Source: an uncultured Muribaculaceae bacterium
GTDB taxonomy: Bacteria; Bacteroidota; Bacteroidia; Bacteroidales; Muribaculaceae
DNA: 5,005 nucleotides
NCBI GenBank assembly: GCA_910578305.1
Contig: CAJTQH010000022.1
Location: 24,017-29,021, forward strand
Direction of reading: 5' to 3'
The first letter of the stretch is position 1. Each line of letters begins with the position of its first letter. This document shows, in pieces, positions 1-5,005 of this stretch. Position numbers and translations under genes: made by a program. Under the pieces are notes generated by a model, which saw only the letters and a list, made by a program, of their open reading frames with translations, ran no database searches and was not told the origin of the DNA.

Positions 1-156
1 CTCGCGTCCGGCCTCATGCTCTTTGGTCGCTTTCTCTGCAAGGGCGGAAGTGACCACTTTGGGTGAGCCTGATGCAGTGAAGCCTGAAAGGCCCACGTTG
101 TCGTTGTGATTGATGAGCTCGGCGGCTTCCTGAGCCGTCAGTATTGGAAATGCCAT
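1..156 (-). CDS. Acetyl-CoA hydrolase/transferase-family CoA-transferase (N-terminal part, cut by window edge)
   Basis: An open frame runs from ATG at 156 leftwards to the window edge: 52 codons with no stop, the C-terminal remainder lying outside. The peptide starts MAFPILTAQEAAELIN and contains VGLSGFTASGSPKVV at residues 21-35. This matches the N-terminal signature of the family that includes acetyl-CoA:succinate and propionyl-CoA:succinate CoA-transferases (T-x-x-E-A-A, then G-x-S-G-F-T-x-x-G-x-P-K). Family members are cytosolic, about 500 residues long, and move CoA between acyl groups. In Bacteroidales such an enzyme serves the succinate/propionate end of fermentation (family knowledge; the substrate cannot be read here). 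The start is firm: upstream in frame there is no ATG before the stop TAA at 177-175, only a TTG at 162. A good promoter lies just upstream. It is divergent from miaB. The catalytic glutamate lies beyond the window, so activity cannot be judged. Confidence 0.85.
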   Translation of the reverse strand, partial: MAFPILTAQEAAELINHNDNVGLSGFTASGSPKVVTSALAEKATKEHEAGRE

Positions 157-186
157 TGTCAATGAGTGGTTTTTTTATTATTTTTG
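155..186 (+). promoter_or_regulatory. Bacteroidota-type promoter for miaB
   Basis: The plus strand has TATTTTTG at 179-186, an exact TAnnTTTG -7 box. The upstream box is weaker: ATTG at 155-158, 20 bases away, one mismatch from TTTG and overlapping the CoA-transferase start codon. Predicted transcription start is about 190-193, leaving roughly 42 bases before the preferred miaB ATG at 234. This placement puts the ATG at 144 upstream of the transcript and so argues against it as a start. Confidence 0.55.
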
Positions 187-196
187 CACAAAAATA
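179..196. repeat. Inverted repeat made of two opposed -7 boxes
   Basis: TATTTTTG-CA-CAAAAATA is an 18-bp inverted repeat with perfect 8-bp arms and a 2-bp centre. Each arm is the exact -7 hexamer-plus core of a promoter pointing through the other arm. The symmetry may simply result from two promoters packed back to back, or it may also serve as an operator. Confidence 0.8.
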
Positions 197-219
197 CTCA
201 ATGTTGGACAATTATCAAA
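189..219 (-). promoter_or_regulatory. Bacteroidota-type promoter for the CoA-transferase gene
   Basis: On the minus strand, TTTG (219-216) is followed after exactly 19 bases by TATTTTTG (196-189), a full match to the Bacteroidota consensus TTTG-N19-TAnnTTTG. Transcription would start near 185-182, giving a leader of roughly 27-30 bases before the ATG at 156. The leader is A-rich with no Shine-Dalgarno motif, as is normal in this phylum. The -7 box lies 2 bp from the oppositely oriented -7 box of the miaB promoter. Confidence 0.75.
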
Positions 220-233
220 CACTTGTGGTAAAT

Positions 234-1565
234 ATGGATAAAAAACTATATATCGAGACCTATGGCTGCCAGATGAATGTGGCCGACAGCGAAGTTGTAG
301 CGTCGGTGATGGAGATGGCCGGATACGGACTCACGCAGGAGCTCGACGAAGCGGATGCCGTGTTGCTCAACACATGTTCCATCCGCGACAACGCCGAACA
401 GAAGATCATCGGGCGGCTGCAATACCTGTCGTCGCAGCGTCGTAAGCGTGGCAAGGCACACCCTCTCATTGTGGGCGTTATAGGCTGCATGGCCGAACGT
501 GTGCGTGAGGAACTGATATCTTCTCATGGAGTCGATCTGGTTGCAGGTCCCGACTCTTATCTCGATCTGCCGGGTCTTGTAGCATCGGTAGAGGCTGGTG
601 AGAAGGCTATAAATGTCGAACTTAGCACCACCGAGACATATCGCGATGTGATACCGGTGCGTCTGCCGGGTAACGTGGTGAGCGGATTCATCAGCATCAT
701 GCGCGGGTGCAATAACTTCTGCTCGTACTGCATCGTGCCTTACACACGCGGTCGTGAACGCAGCCGTGAAGTGCAGAGCATATTGGCCGAGCTGGCCGAT
801 CTCAGAGCCAAGGGTTACAAGGAGGTGACTCTTCTCGGTCAGAATGTCAATAGTTACCGCTACGAAGCTACCGACGGCACTACGGTCACATTTGCCGACC
901 TTCTGCGTCAGGTGGCCGAGGCTGCTCCCGACATGCGTGTGCGTTTCACAACATCGCACCCAAAGGATATGACCGACGACATACTCCATGCCATAGCCGA
1001 ATGTCCAAACGTATGCCACCACATACATCTGCCCGTGCAGAGCGGAAGCAATGCCGTGCTCAAAGCTATGAACCGCCACTATACCCGCGAGTGGTATCTC
1101 GATCGCATCGACGCCATACGCCGCATCATACCCGACTGTGGCATATCCACCGACCTTTTCACCGGTTTCCATGATGAGACAGAAGAGGATTTTCAGCAGA
1201 CTCTGAGCCTGATGCGTGAAGTGGGATTCGATTCAGCGTTCATGTTCAAGTATTCCGAGCGTCCGGGCACCATGGCCTCCAAGCACTTGCCCGACAATGT
1301 GAGCGAAGAGGTGAAGATCGACCGTCTCAACCGTATGATAGCAGTGCAGAACGAATTGTCGCTCGCCTCACACCGCGCCGAGATCGGTCGCGAGGTAGAG
1401 GTGCTTGTTGAAGGAGTAGCCAAACGCAGCCGCGAACAGATGGTGGGTCGTACGCCGCAAAACAAAACGGTTGTATTTCCGCGCGGTAATTTCCGCGTCG
1501 GACAGACAGCCCGCGTAAAAGTGGTCGATGCCACATCGGCCACGCTCATAGCCGATATTATTTGA
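234..1565 (+). CDS. miaB: tRNA-2-methylthio-N6-dimethylallyladenosine synthase MiaB
   Basis: The 443-residue product is a radical-SAM methylthiotransferase that adds the 2-methylthio group to i6A at position 37 of tRNAs reading UNN codons, in the cytosol. The N-terminal domain opens with LYIETYGCQMN and supplies the three cysteines expected for the auxiliary 4Fe-4S cluster: C12, C48 (in NTCSIRDNAEQK) and C85 (in GCMAER). The radical-SAM motif C159-x3-C163-x2-C166 (RGCNNFCSYCIVPYTRGRE) follows, then the GQNVNSY and HLPVQSGS motifs. A TRAM tRNA-binding domain fills about residues 380-443. NTCSIRDNA and CSYCIVPYTRG point to MiaB rather than RimO. Start: ATG 234 places the protein N-terminus where homologues begin. 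In-frame ATGs at 201 and 144 would add 11 or 30 non-conserved residues, and 144 lies before the promoter. It is transcribed alone, divergent from the CoA-transferase and convergent with cydB. All key residues are present. Confidence 0.96.
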   Translation: MDKKLYIETYGCQMNVADSEVVASVMEMAGYGLTQELDEADAVLLNTCSIRDNAEQKIIGRLQYLSSQRRKRGKAHPLIVGVIGCMAERVREELISSHGVDLVAGPDSYLDLPGLVASVEAGEKAINVELSTTETYRDVIPVRLPGNVVSGFISIMRGCNNFCSYCIVPYTRGRERSREVQSILAELADLRAKGYKEVTLLGQNVNSYRYEATDGTTVTFADLLRQVAEAAPDMRVRFTTSHPKDMTDDILHAIAECPNVCHHIHLPVQSGSNAVLKAMNRHYTREWYLDRIDAIRRIIPDCGISTDLFTGFHDETEEDFQQTLSLMREVGFDSAFMFKYSERPGTMASKHLPDNVSEEVKIDRLNRMIAVQNELSLASHRAEIGREVEVLVEGVAKRSREQMVGRTPQNKTVVFPRGNFRVGQTARVKVVDATSATLIADII

Positions 1566-1596
1566 TGTAATGATATCTCGTTGAATAAGATAAACG

Positions 1597-1632
1597 CAAT
1601 AAGGCCGCTCCATCTGTGGGGCGGCCTTATTG
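1597..1632. terminator. Bidirectional hairpin terminator between miaB and cydB
   Basis: A 15-bp stem (CAATAAGGCCGCTCC paired with GGGGCGGCCTTATTG, one T-G wobble) closes a six-base loop ATCTGT. It starts 31 bases after the miaB stop and 25 bases after the cydB stop on the other strand. Both outer flanks are A/T-rich (TTATTGTTATAG rightwards, TTATTGCGTTTAT leftwards) but neither has a long pure T run. The central position and symmetry suggest it ends both convergent transcripts. Confidence 0.8.
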
Positions 1633-1657
1633 TTATAGTGTAGGGGATAAGAGGTGG

Positions 1658-2794
1658 TCAGTATTTGTGCGATGTCGATTTCATCTCTTCCGGTGTGATG
1701 GGCTTGCGATCCATGCAGCGCCACACATAAGCTATATAGGCTATGACAAACGGTGTTATCAGCGATACCCAGCTCATGACGGTGAGCGTGAAGAGCGACG
1801 AAGAGCTGTTGGCCAGCGTCAGCGAAGAGTTTACGTCGATGGTCGAGGGATAATAGGCGGTGTCGCCATATCCGGCGAGGAAAAGCAGAGCCATTACGGT
1901 AAACACCGTGCCTGCTCCGGTCCACCATATGCCGTGGCGATACTTCTTGCTTATCAGCGTGTGGATAATACCCCGGAGCACTCCGGCCACGCCGAGCAGC
2001 AACACCACCGCTATCCAAAGCTGCGACAGCAGATTGTGGAGATACTTATTGTCTGTCCAGGTCATCGCGCCGTCCTTCACTTCTACACCTTTGGCGGTGA
2101 GGAGCAGAACCACGAATGTGAGGAAAAACACCGTGAATATGCCGCCGTTCACCAGCACCGAGCGACGCTGACGGGCTGCAAACTCTTCGTCGTGGCCTAT
2201 CATATTGATAAAATAGAGCGATGCGGTGGTGCGGGCAAGGAATAGCACCATGACACCCAGCACGAGATTGCGCCAGTCGGCTATGGCCTCAAGTCCGTGG
2301 GTTGATACCCACGACGATATCACGGGTGCCGAGCTGTCGAGCAGATTGGCCTTTGTCACGGTAAATTCCGCTCCGAAAAACATCATGCCCACAGCTACGC
2401 CAAGAAGCACGCATCCCACACAGCCGTTTATAAACAGAAATGTGTCGTAGGTGCGCGTGCCGAACACATTGCCCGACTTGGAGCGGAACTCATAGCTCAC
2501 CGCCTGCAATATGAAGCTAAAGAGAATAAGCATCCAGAGCCAATAAGCTCCGCCGAAACTTGTGGAGTAAAATAGAGGAAACGAGGCGAAAAAAGCTCCG
2601 CCAAACACTACGAGCGTCGTAAACGTCAGCTCCCATTTGCGGCCGAGCGCATTGACCATCATGGTACGTTCGATAGGCGATTGCCGGCACAGCAGCATCG
2701 ACTGTCCTCCCTGTACGAAAAGCAGAAACACAAGCACTCCCCCGAGCAGAGCTATGATGAGCCACCAGTATGATTGAAGAAATTCTATTGACAT
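1658..2794 (-). CDS. cydB: Cytochrome bd quinol oxidase subunit II
   Basis: The 378-residue product matches the usual CydB length (379 in E. coli). CydB is the haem-free membrane subunit that stabilises CydA and helps carry oxygen and protons in the bd oxidase. About nine hydrophobic segments are visible, near residues 10-30, 57-77, 82-101, 119-141, 170-192, 214-234, 258-277, 292-310 and 336-358. Recognisable stretches are FGGAFFASFPLFY (64-76), SYEFRSK (100-106, cf. GFDYRSK in E. coli), SSSSLFTLTVMSW (330-342) and the C-terminal RKPITPEEMKSTSHKY (363-378, cf. RITKEDIERNTHSLY). The proteobacterial DGFDxGVG and WDGNxVW motifs are replaced by FVQGGQSML (26-34) and KWELTFTT (53-60), so the E. 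coli Asp58 position appears to be Glu55. As far as I recall, Bacteroides CydB looks the same. Its ATG follows the cydA stop after 5 bases, implying translational coupling. Confidence 0.95.
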   Translation of the reverse strand: MSIEFLQSYWWLIIALLGGVLVFLLFVQGGQSMLLCRQSPIERTMMVNALGRKWELTFTTLVVFGGAFFASFPLFYSTSFGGAYWLWMLILFSFILQAVSYEFRSKSGNVFGTRTYDTFLFINGCVGCVLLGVAVGMMFFGAEFTVTKANLLDSSAPVISSWVSTHGLEAIADWRNLVLGVMVLFLARTTASLYFINMIGHDEEFAARQRRSVLVNGGIFTVFFLTFVVLLLTAKGVEVKDGAMTWTDNKYLHNLLSQLWIAVVLLLGVAGVLRGIIHTLISKKYRHGIWWTGAGTVFTVMALLFLAGYGDTAYYPSTIDVNSSLTLANSSSSLFTLTVMSWVSLITPFVIAYIAYVWRCMDRKPITPEEMKSTSHKY

Positions 2795-2799
2795 GGCCT

Positions 2800-4368
2800 T
2801 TAGTCTTTAAGTGATTCGTAATCCGATTTCGATCCCTTGGATATCTGCTTGAGCATTATGCCCACTTCGGCAGCCATGAAAGCTGTGAATACGGCGGCAA
2901 ACATCCAGAATGTTATCATGACGGCCCCGGTCGATATATCCGATATGGCGGCCTGCACAGGCATCAGATCCTGTATTATCCAGGGCTGACGGCCCACTTC
3001 GGCGGTGACCCATCCGGCCTGGCTGCACACATACACCACGGGTATGGTGAGCATTCCGAGCCAAAGTATCCATTTGTGTCCCAGAGCGCTCGGGCGCCGG
3101 TAGACAATCCACAGAGCCACTATGAAGAATATCAGCAGATAGCCGCCGAGTATCACCATGAGGTGGAAACTGTAGAATGTGAGAGCCACCGGCGGCACGG
3201 CGTCGTAGGGCGATTCGAGATATCCGTAGCCGAAGTAGCGGTAATTTTCCTTGAGCTTGGCGGCTGCCGAGGCCATTGCCGTGCTGTCGCCTGCTGCGGC
3301 TGCGGTGTCGAAAGCTCTTAGAGCTTCATGGGCTTTGAGGCCTATGGCTATGCGTTCGGCGTATGAGTCAGTGCGTATGGTGTCGCCTTCAGGCGTGAGT
3401 TCTATACCGTCGATGAGATCGTTGATGCCGGGCACGAACGCATTGAAGTCGTGCGTGGCCAGAAACGATAGTCCTTTCGGTATGGATATGTCGAAGAGAT
3501 AGGCATCGGCATCGTTTTCAGCAGTCTTTTCAGGATTGAGAATACCGAAAGCCACTATCTCTTGTCCGCATTTGCCTTCATACAGGCCCTCCATAGCCGC
3601 AAGCTTCATGGGCTGCACGCGTGCCACGTCGAGTGCCGATCCGTCGCCCGACCACATAGTGAGCAGCATACCGGCCATACCTATCCATCCACCCACCTTC
3701 ATCGAGCGAAGAGCCATATCTCTGTTGCGCTTCTTGAGAAGAAACCAGCAGCTCACACCGAGCACGAATACTCCTGCGAGAGCCCAGCCGCTGAACACGG
3801 CGTGACAGAACTTGTGCATGGCCACGGGCGACAGTGCCACAGCCCGGAAATCGTCCATTACATTGCGCATCTGCTCCGGATCAAACTCCATGCCTACCGG
3901 ATACTGCATCCAGGCATTCGCTATCAGAATCCATAGAGCTGAGATTGATGCGCCTATGGCCGTAAGCCATGTAGCTGCGAGGTGAAATCGGGGACTGACC
4001 TTCTTCCATCCGAAAAACATCACCGCCACAAAAGTCGATTCCATGAAAAATGCCAGCAGACCCTCTATAGCGAGCGGTGCGCCGAATATATCGCCTACAA
4101 ACCAACTGTAATTCGACCAGTTGGAGCCGAATTCAAATTCCAGGATTATGCCGGTGGCCACGCCAGCAGCGAAGTTTATGCCGAAAAGCAGCATCCAGAA
4201 TTTTGTTATGGCAAGCCACCGTTCACTGCGGGTGCGATAATAGATAGTCTCCATCACGGCCACTATTACCGAAAGTCCCAGCGTGAGCGGCACAAAAAGC
4301 CAATGATACATGGCTGTCAAGGCAAATTGTGCTCTCGACCAGTCCACTACGCTCATCAAATCGCTCAT
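2800..4368 (-). CDS. cydA: Cytochrome bd quinol oxidase subunit I
   Basis: The 522-residue product is the haem-bearing subunit, which oxidises quinol (menaquinol expected in Bacteroidales) and reduces O2 to water without pumping protons. By alignment with remembered E. coli CydA, numbering is offset by +3 in the N-terminal half. Ligands and key residues are all present: H22 (E. coli H19), H189 and M404 (haem b558), E102 and E110 (in AIEGLLAFFMEST), and E457/R460 in GWVTAEVGRQPW. K255 and E260 (KLAAME) match the quinol-site K252 and E257. The periplasmic Q-loop, about residues 255-395, is long and includes an alanine-rich run at 354-372 (DTAAAAGDSTAMASAAAKL). About nine membrane segments are seen. 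The start ATG 4368 gives MSDLMSVVDWSRAQF; M5 is an alternative. A 41-base A/T-rich gap separates it from the DUF4492 gene upstream, with no promoter or terminator visible, so one operon is likely. Confidence 0.97.
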   Translation of the reverse strand: MSDLMSVVDWSRAQFALTAMYHWLFVPLTLGLSVIVAVMETIYYRTRSERWLAITKFWMLLFGINFAAGVATGIILEFEFGSNWSNYSWFVGDIFGAPLAIEGLLAFFMESTFVAVMFFGWKKVSPRFHLAATWLTAIGASISALWILIANAWMQYPVGMEFDPEQMRNVMDDFRAVALSPVAMHKFCHAVFSGWALAGVFVLGVSCWFLLKKRNRDMALRSMKVGGWIGMAGMLLTMWSGDGSALDVARVQPMKLAAMEGLYEGKCGQEIVAFGILNPEKTAENDADAYLFDISIPKGLSFLATHDFNAFVPGINDLIDGIELTPEGDTIRTDSYAERIAIGLKAHEALRAFDTAAAAGDSTAMASAAAKLKENYRYFGYGYLESPYDAVPPVALTFYSFHLMVILGGYLLIFFIVALWIVYRRPSALGHKWILWLGMLTIPVVYVCSQAGWVTAEVGRQPWIIQDLMPVQAAISDISTGAVMITFWMFAAVFTAFMAAEVGIMLKQISKGSKSDYESLKD

Positions 4369-4409
4369 AATGATATCGAATATTAAGGTATTAAAATAAT
4401 AAATAGTTG

Positions 4410-4649
4410 TCAGCGGTTGTCTATCAGTGACTTTCTCACGGCCTCGGCACGCTCCTGGTCAGTGTCGTAGTTATTTGAAAGCACATTTGGGAAAAACAAT
4501 AGTTTGAATACGGCAAGCAGCACCACCACTTTTATAATGATAAGAGCCCATAGTGTTCGTCCAACAGTCATGTTTCGGAAACCGTCGATATACATATCTA
4601 TGGCTCGCGATATCCACTTTCGCTTGGATGGTGTGTTTTCGGGTTTCAT
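4410..4649 (-). CDS. DUF4492 family small membrane protein, first gene of the cyd operon
   Basis: The 79-residue product fits the DUF4492 family as I know it from Bacteroidota: a basic N-terminus, the block YIDGFRNMTVGRTLW (20-34), one hydrophobic segment at about 33-53, then FFPNVL (52-57) and a short charged tail rich in D, E and R. The positive-inside rule with K/R residues at 2-31 suggests the N-terminus faces the cytoplasm. The family has no established function that I know of. Its genes commonly sit directly before cydA, as here. A role as accessory subunit or assembly factor of the bd oxidase, analogous to the unrelated CydX, is inference from context only. The start ATG 4649 is the only in-frame ATG before the conserved block apart from M19, which would remove the basic leader. 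It ends 41 bases before cydA. Confidence 0.88.
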   Translation of the reverse strand: MKPENTPSKRKWISRAIDMYIDGFRNMTVGRTLWALIIIKVVVLLAVFKLLFFPNVLSNNYDTDQERAEAVRKSLIDNR

Positions 4650-4769
4650 TAATGATGAAAATGTCGATTGTTATCTACGGCAAACTAACGAATTTTTAAC
4701 GTCATGGGCAATGTTATGTTTTGAAATCTTATGGAAAATGCACTTTTTGAAAAAATTTTCTCATTTTTC
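4650..4769. other. Intergenic region between the cyd operon and the tRNA promoter
   Basis: This A/T-rich stretch separates two divergent transcription units. It holds the probable cyd promoter and a 16-bp near-perfect palindrome at 4748-4763 (TGAAAAAATTTTCTCA, 7 of 8 pairs). I see no coding potential: the one plus-strand frame crossing it is a shadow that begins inside the DUF4492 gene and lacks any protein-like pattern. Confidence 0.6.
4681..4712 (-). promoter_or_regulatory. Probable promoter of the DUF4492-cydA-cydB operon
   Basis: On the minus strand, ATTG (4712-4709) and TTAGTTTG (4688-4681) are separated by 20 bases. Each box is one mismatch from the Bacteroidota consensus (TTTG; TAnnTTTG). 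Transcription would start near 4677-4674, about 26 bases before the ATG at 4649. It is the best candidate in the 143 bp upstream, but clearly weaker than the tRNA promoter. A weaker core would leave room for an activator responding to oxygen or redox state, which is speculation. Confidence 0.4.
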
Positions 4770-4800
4770 TTTGGTAGTTAAAAAATAATGCCTACCTTTG
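4770..4800 (+). promoter_or_regulatory. Strong Bacteroidota-type promoter for the tRNA array
   Basis: TTTG at 4770-4773 and TACCTTTG at 4793-4800 are separated by exactly 19 bases, a full match to TTTG-N19-TAnnTTTG. Transcription would start near 4804-4807, leaving a leader of about 20 bases before the mature tRNA at 4825. An A/T-rich tract lies just upstream (4744-4769), as often found at strong stable-RNA promoters. Confidence 0.85.
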
Positions 4801-4824
4801 CATCGCTTTCGCAGCGAACCACAC

Positions 4825-4902
4825 GGGTGCTTAGCTCAGCTGGTTCAGAGCATCTGCCTTACAAGCAGAGGGTCGGGGGTTCGAATCCCTCAGCACCCAC
4901 CA
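4825..4902 (+). tRNA. tRNA-Val (anticodon UAC), CCA encoded
   Basis: A complete cloverleaf can be folded by eye. The acceptor stem GGGTGCT pairs with AGCACCC (7 bp), followed by T8-A9. The D arm is GCTC/GAGC with loop AGCTGGTTCA. The anticodon stem TCTGC/GCAGA holds the seven-base loop CTTACAA, so the anticodon is TAC at 4860-4862, which reads valine GUA and, by wobble, other GUN codons. The variable loop is GGGTC. The T arm is GGGGG/CCCTC (one G-T wobble) with loop TTCGAAT. The discriminator base is A4899, and CCA at 4900-4902 is genomically encoded. Without CCA it is 75 nt. It is read divergently from the cyd operon and heads a tandem tRNA cluster that continues past the window. Confidence 0.97.
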
Positions 4903-4953
4903 AAAAAATAGAACATTATCATAGGTTCGCAAGCGAAGGTAACCACAAAAGTC

Positions 4954-4965
4954 AGGCGAAAGCCT
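4954..4965 (+). other. Short GNRA-type hairpin in the tRNA spacer
   Basis: AGGC-GAAA-GCCT forms a 4-bp stem closed by a GAAA tetraloop, 6 bases before the second tRNA. In the joint precursor RNA it could be a stable processing landmark for RNase cleavage at the 5' end of tRNA 2 (inference). It is short enough to be chance. Confidence 0.4.
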
Positions 4966-4971
4966 ACGCTC

Positions 4972-5005
4972 GGGTGCTTAGCTCAGCTGGTTCAGAGCAT
5001 CTGCC
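4972..5005 (+). tRNA. Second tRNA, probably tRNA-Val, 5' part only (cut by window edge)
   Basis: The 34 bases to the window end are identical to the first 34 bases of the tRNA-Val at 4825: the whole 5' acceptor strand, the D arm and the 5' half of the anticodon stem up to position 32. The sequence stops just before the anticodon, so valine identity is inferred from this identity and not seen. A 69-base spacer separates it from the encoded CCA of the first tRNA. No convincing promoter lies in the spacer, so co-transcription is likely. Confidence 0.88.

Noticed and set aside
14..211. 65-residue minus-strand frame over the left end
   Set aside because: It lies in a different frame from the CoA-transferase start, has a low-complexity R/Q/S-rich composition, and its first part is intergenic promoter sequence.
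144..233. N-terminal extension of MiaB from ATG 144 or ATG 201
   Set aside because: The added residues are hydrophobic and A/T-driven and unlike MiaB homologues, which begin close to LYIETYGCQMN. ATG 144 lies upstream of the predicted transcription start; ATG 201 would leave only about 10 bases of leader.
246..1172. Long 308-residue antisense frame within miaB
   Set aside because: It mirrors miaB codon structure, is rich in His, Val and Tyr without any recognisable motif, and miaB on the other strand is unambiguous.
1616..2245. 209-residue plus-strand frame opposite cydB
   Set aside because: Composition rich in H, R, C and Y is typical of an antisense shadow, and the true gene cydB is certain.
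3562..4386. Plus-strand frames of 89-134 residues opposite cydA
   Set aside because: Antisense shadows of cydA with no domain-like pattern and no promoter.
4504..4788. 94-residue plus-strand frame covering the DUF4492 gene and the intergenic region
   Set aside because: Half of it is antisense to DUF4492 and the rest is A/T-rich promoter DNA; the tRNA promoter lies at its end.
4803..4817. TCGCT-TTCGC-AGCGA hairpin as an RNA element before the first tRNA
   Set aside because: The predicted transcription start (about 4804-4807) falls within the 5' arm, so the hairpin would be at best partly present in the RNA.
4922..4929. TAGGTTCG as a -7 box for the second tRNA
   Set aside because: One mismatch to TAnnTTTG, no TTTG-like box 19-21 bases upstream, and the spacing suggests co-transcription with the first tRNA.
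1..5005. CRISPR array, insertion sequence, phage or defence system
   Set aside because: No regularly spaced repeats, transposase-like frames or terminal inverted repeats are visible, and almost all DNA is accounted for by housekeeping genes.

Overview
This is an ordinary housekeeping stretch of a Bacteroidota chromosome, most likely order Bacteroidales. Three signs point there. The promoters match the Bacteroidota form TTTG-N19-TAnnTTTG. Start codons lack Shine-Dalgarno motifs and sit in A/T-rich leaders. The set DUF4492-cydA-cydB with Bacteroides-type protein sequences is typical of that order. Frequent ATA isoleucine codons and moderate GC would fit a Muribaculaceae-like genome, but this cannot be settled from 5 kb.

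Layout: (1) Positions 1-156, minus strand: the first 52 codons of an acetyl-CoA hydrolase/transferase-family CoA-transferase, cut by the window edge. (2) Positions 157-233: a 77-bp divergent intergenic region with two overlapping promoters whose -7 boxes form an inverted repeat. (3) Positions 234-1565, plus strand: miaB, the tRNA methylthiotransferase. (4) Positions 1597-1632: a strong hairpin between convergent genes, probably a two-way terminator. (5) Positions 4649 down to 1658, minus strand: an operon encoding a small DUF4492 membrane protein, CydA and CydB, the cytochrome bd quinol oxidase. (6) Positions 4650-4824: a divergent intergenic region with a probable cyd promoter and a textbook tRNA promoter. 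(7) Positions 4825-4902, plus strand: tRNA-Val(UAC), followed from 4972 by a second tRNA identical over all 34 visible bases and cut before its anticodon.

How the genes work together: CydA and CydB form the membrane oxidase that reduces O2 to water at very low oxygen, which lets strict anaerobes of this group tolerate or use traces of oxygen. The DUF4492 protein leads that operon and is a candidate accessory subunit or assembly factor (inference). The CoA-transferase belongs to fermentative acyl-CoA/succinate metabolism. MiaB and the tRNAs belong to translation but are not a functional unit, since tRNA-Val is not a MiaB substrate.

I found no mobile element, CRISPR array, phage gene or convincing novel system. 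The points most worth a second look are the interlocked divergent promoters, the DUF4492-cyd association, and the divergent motifs in CydB.
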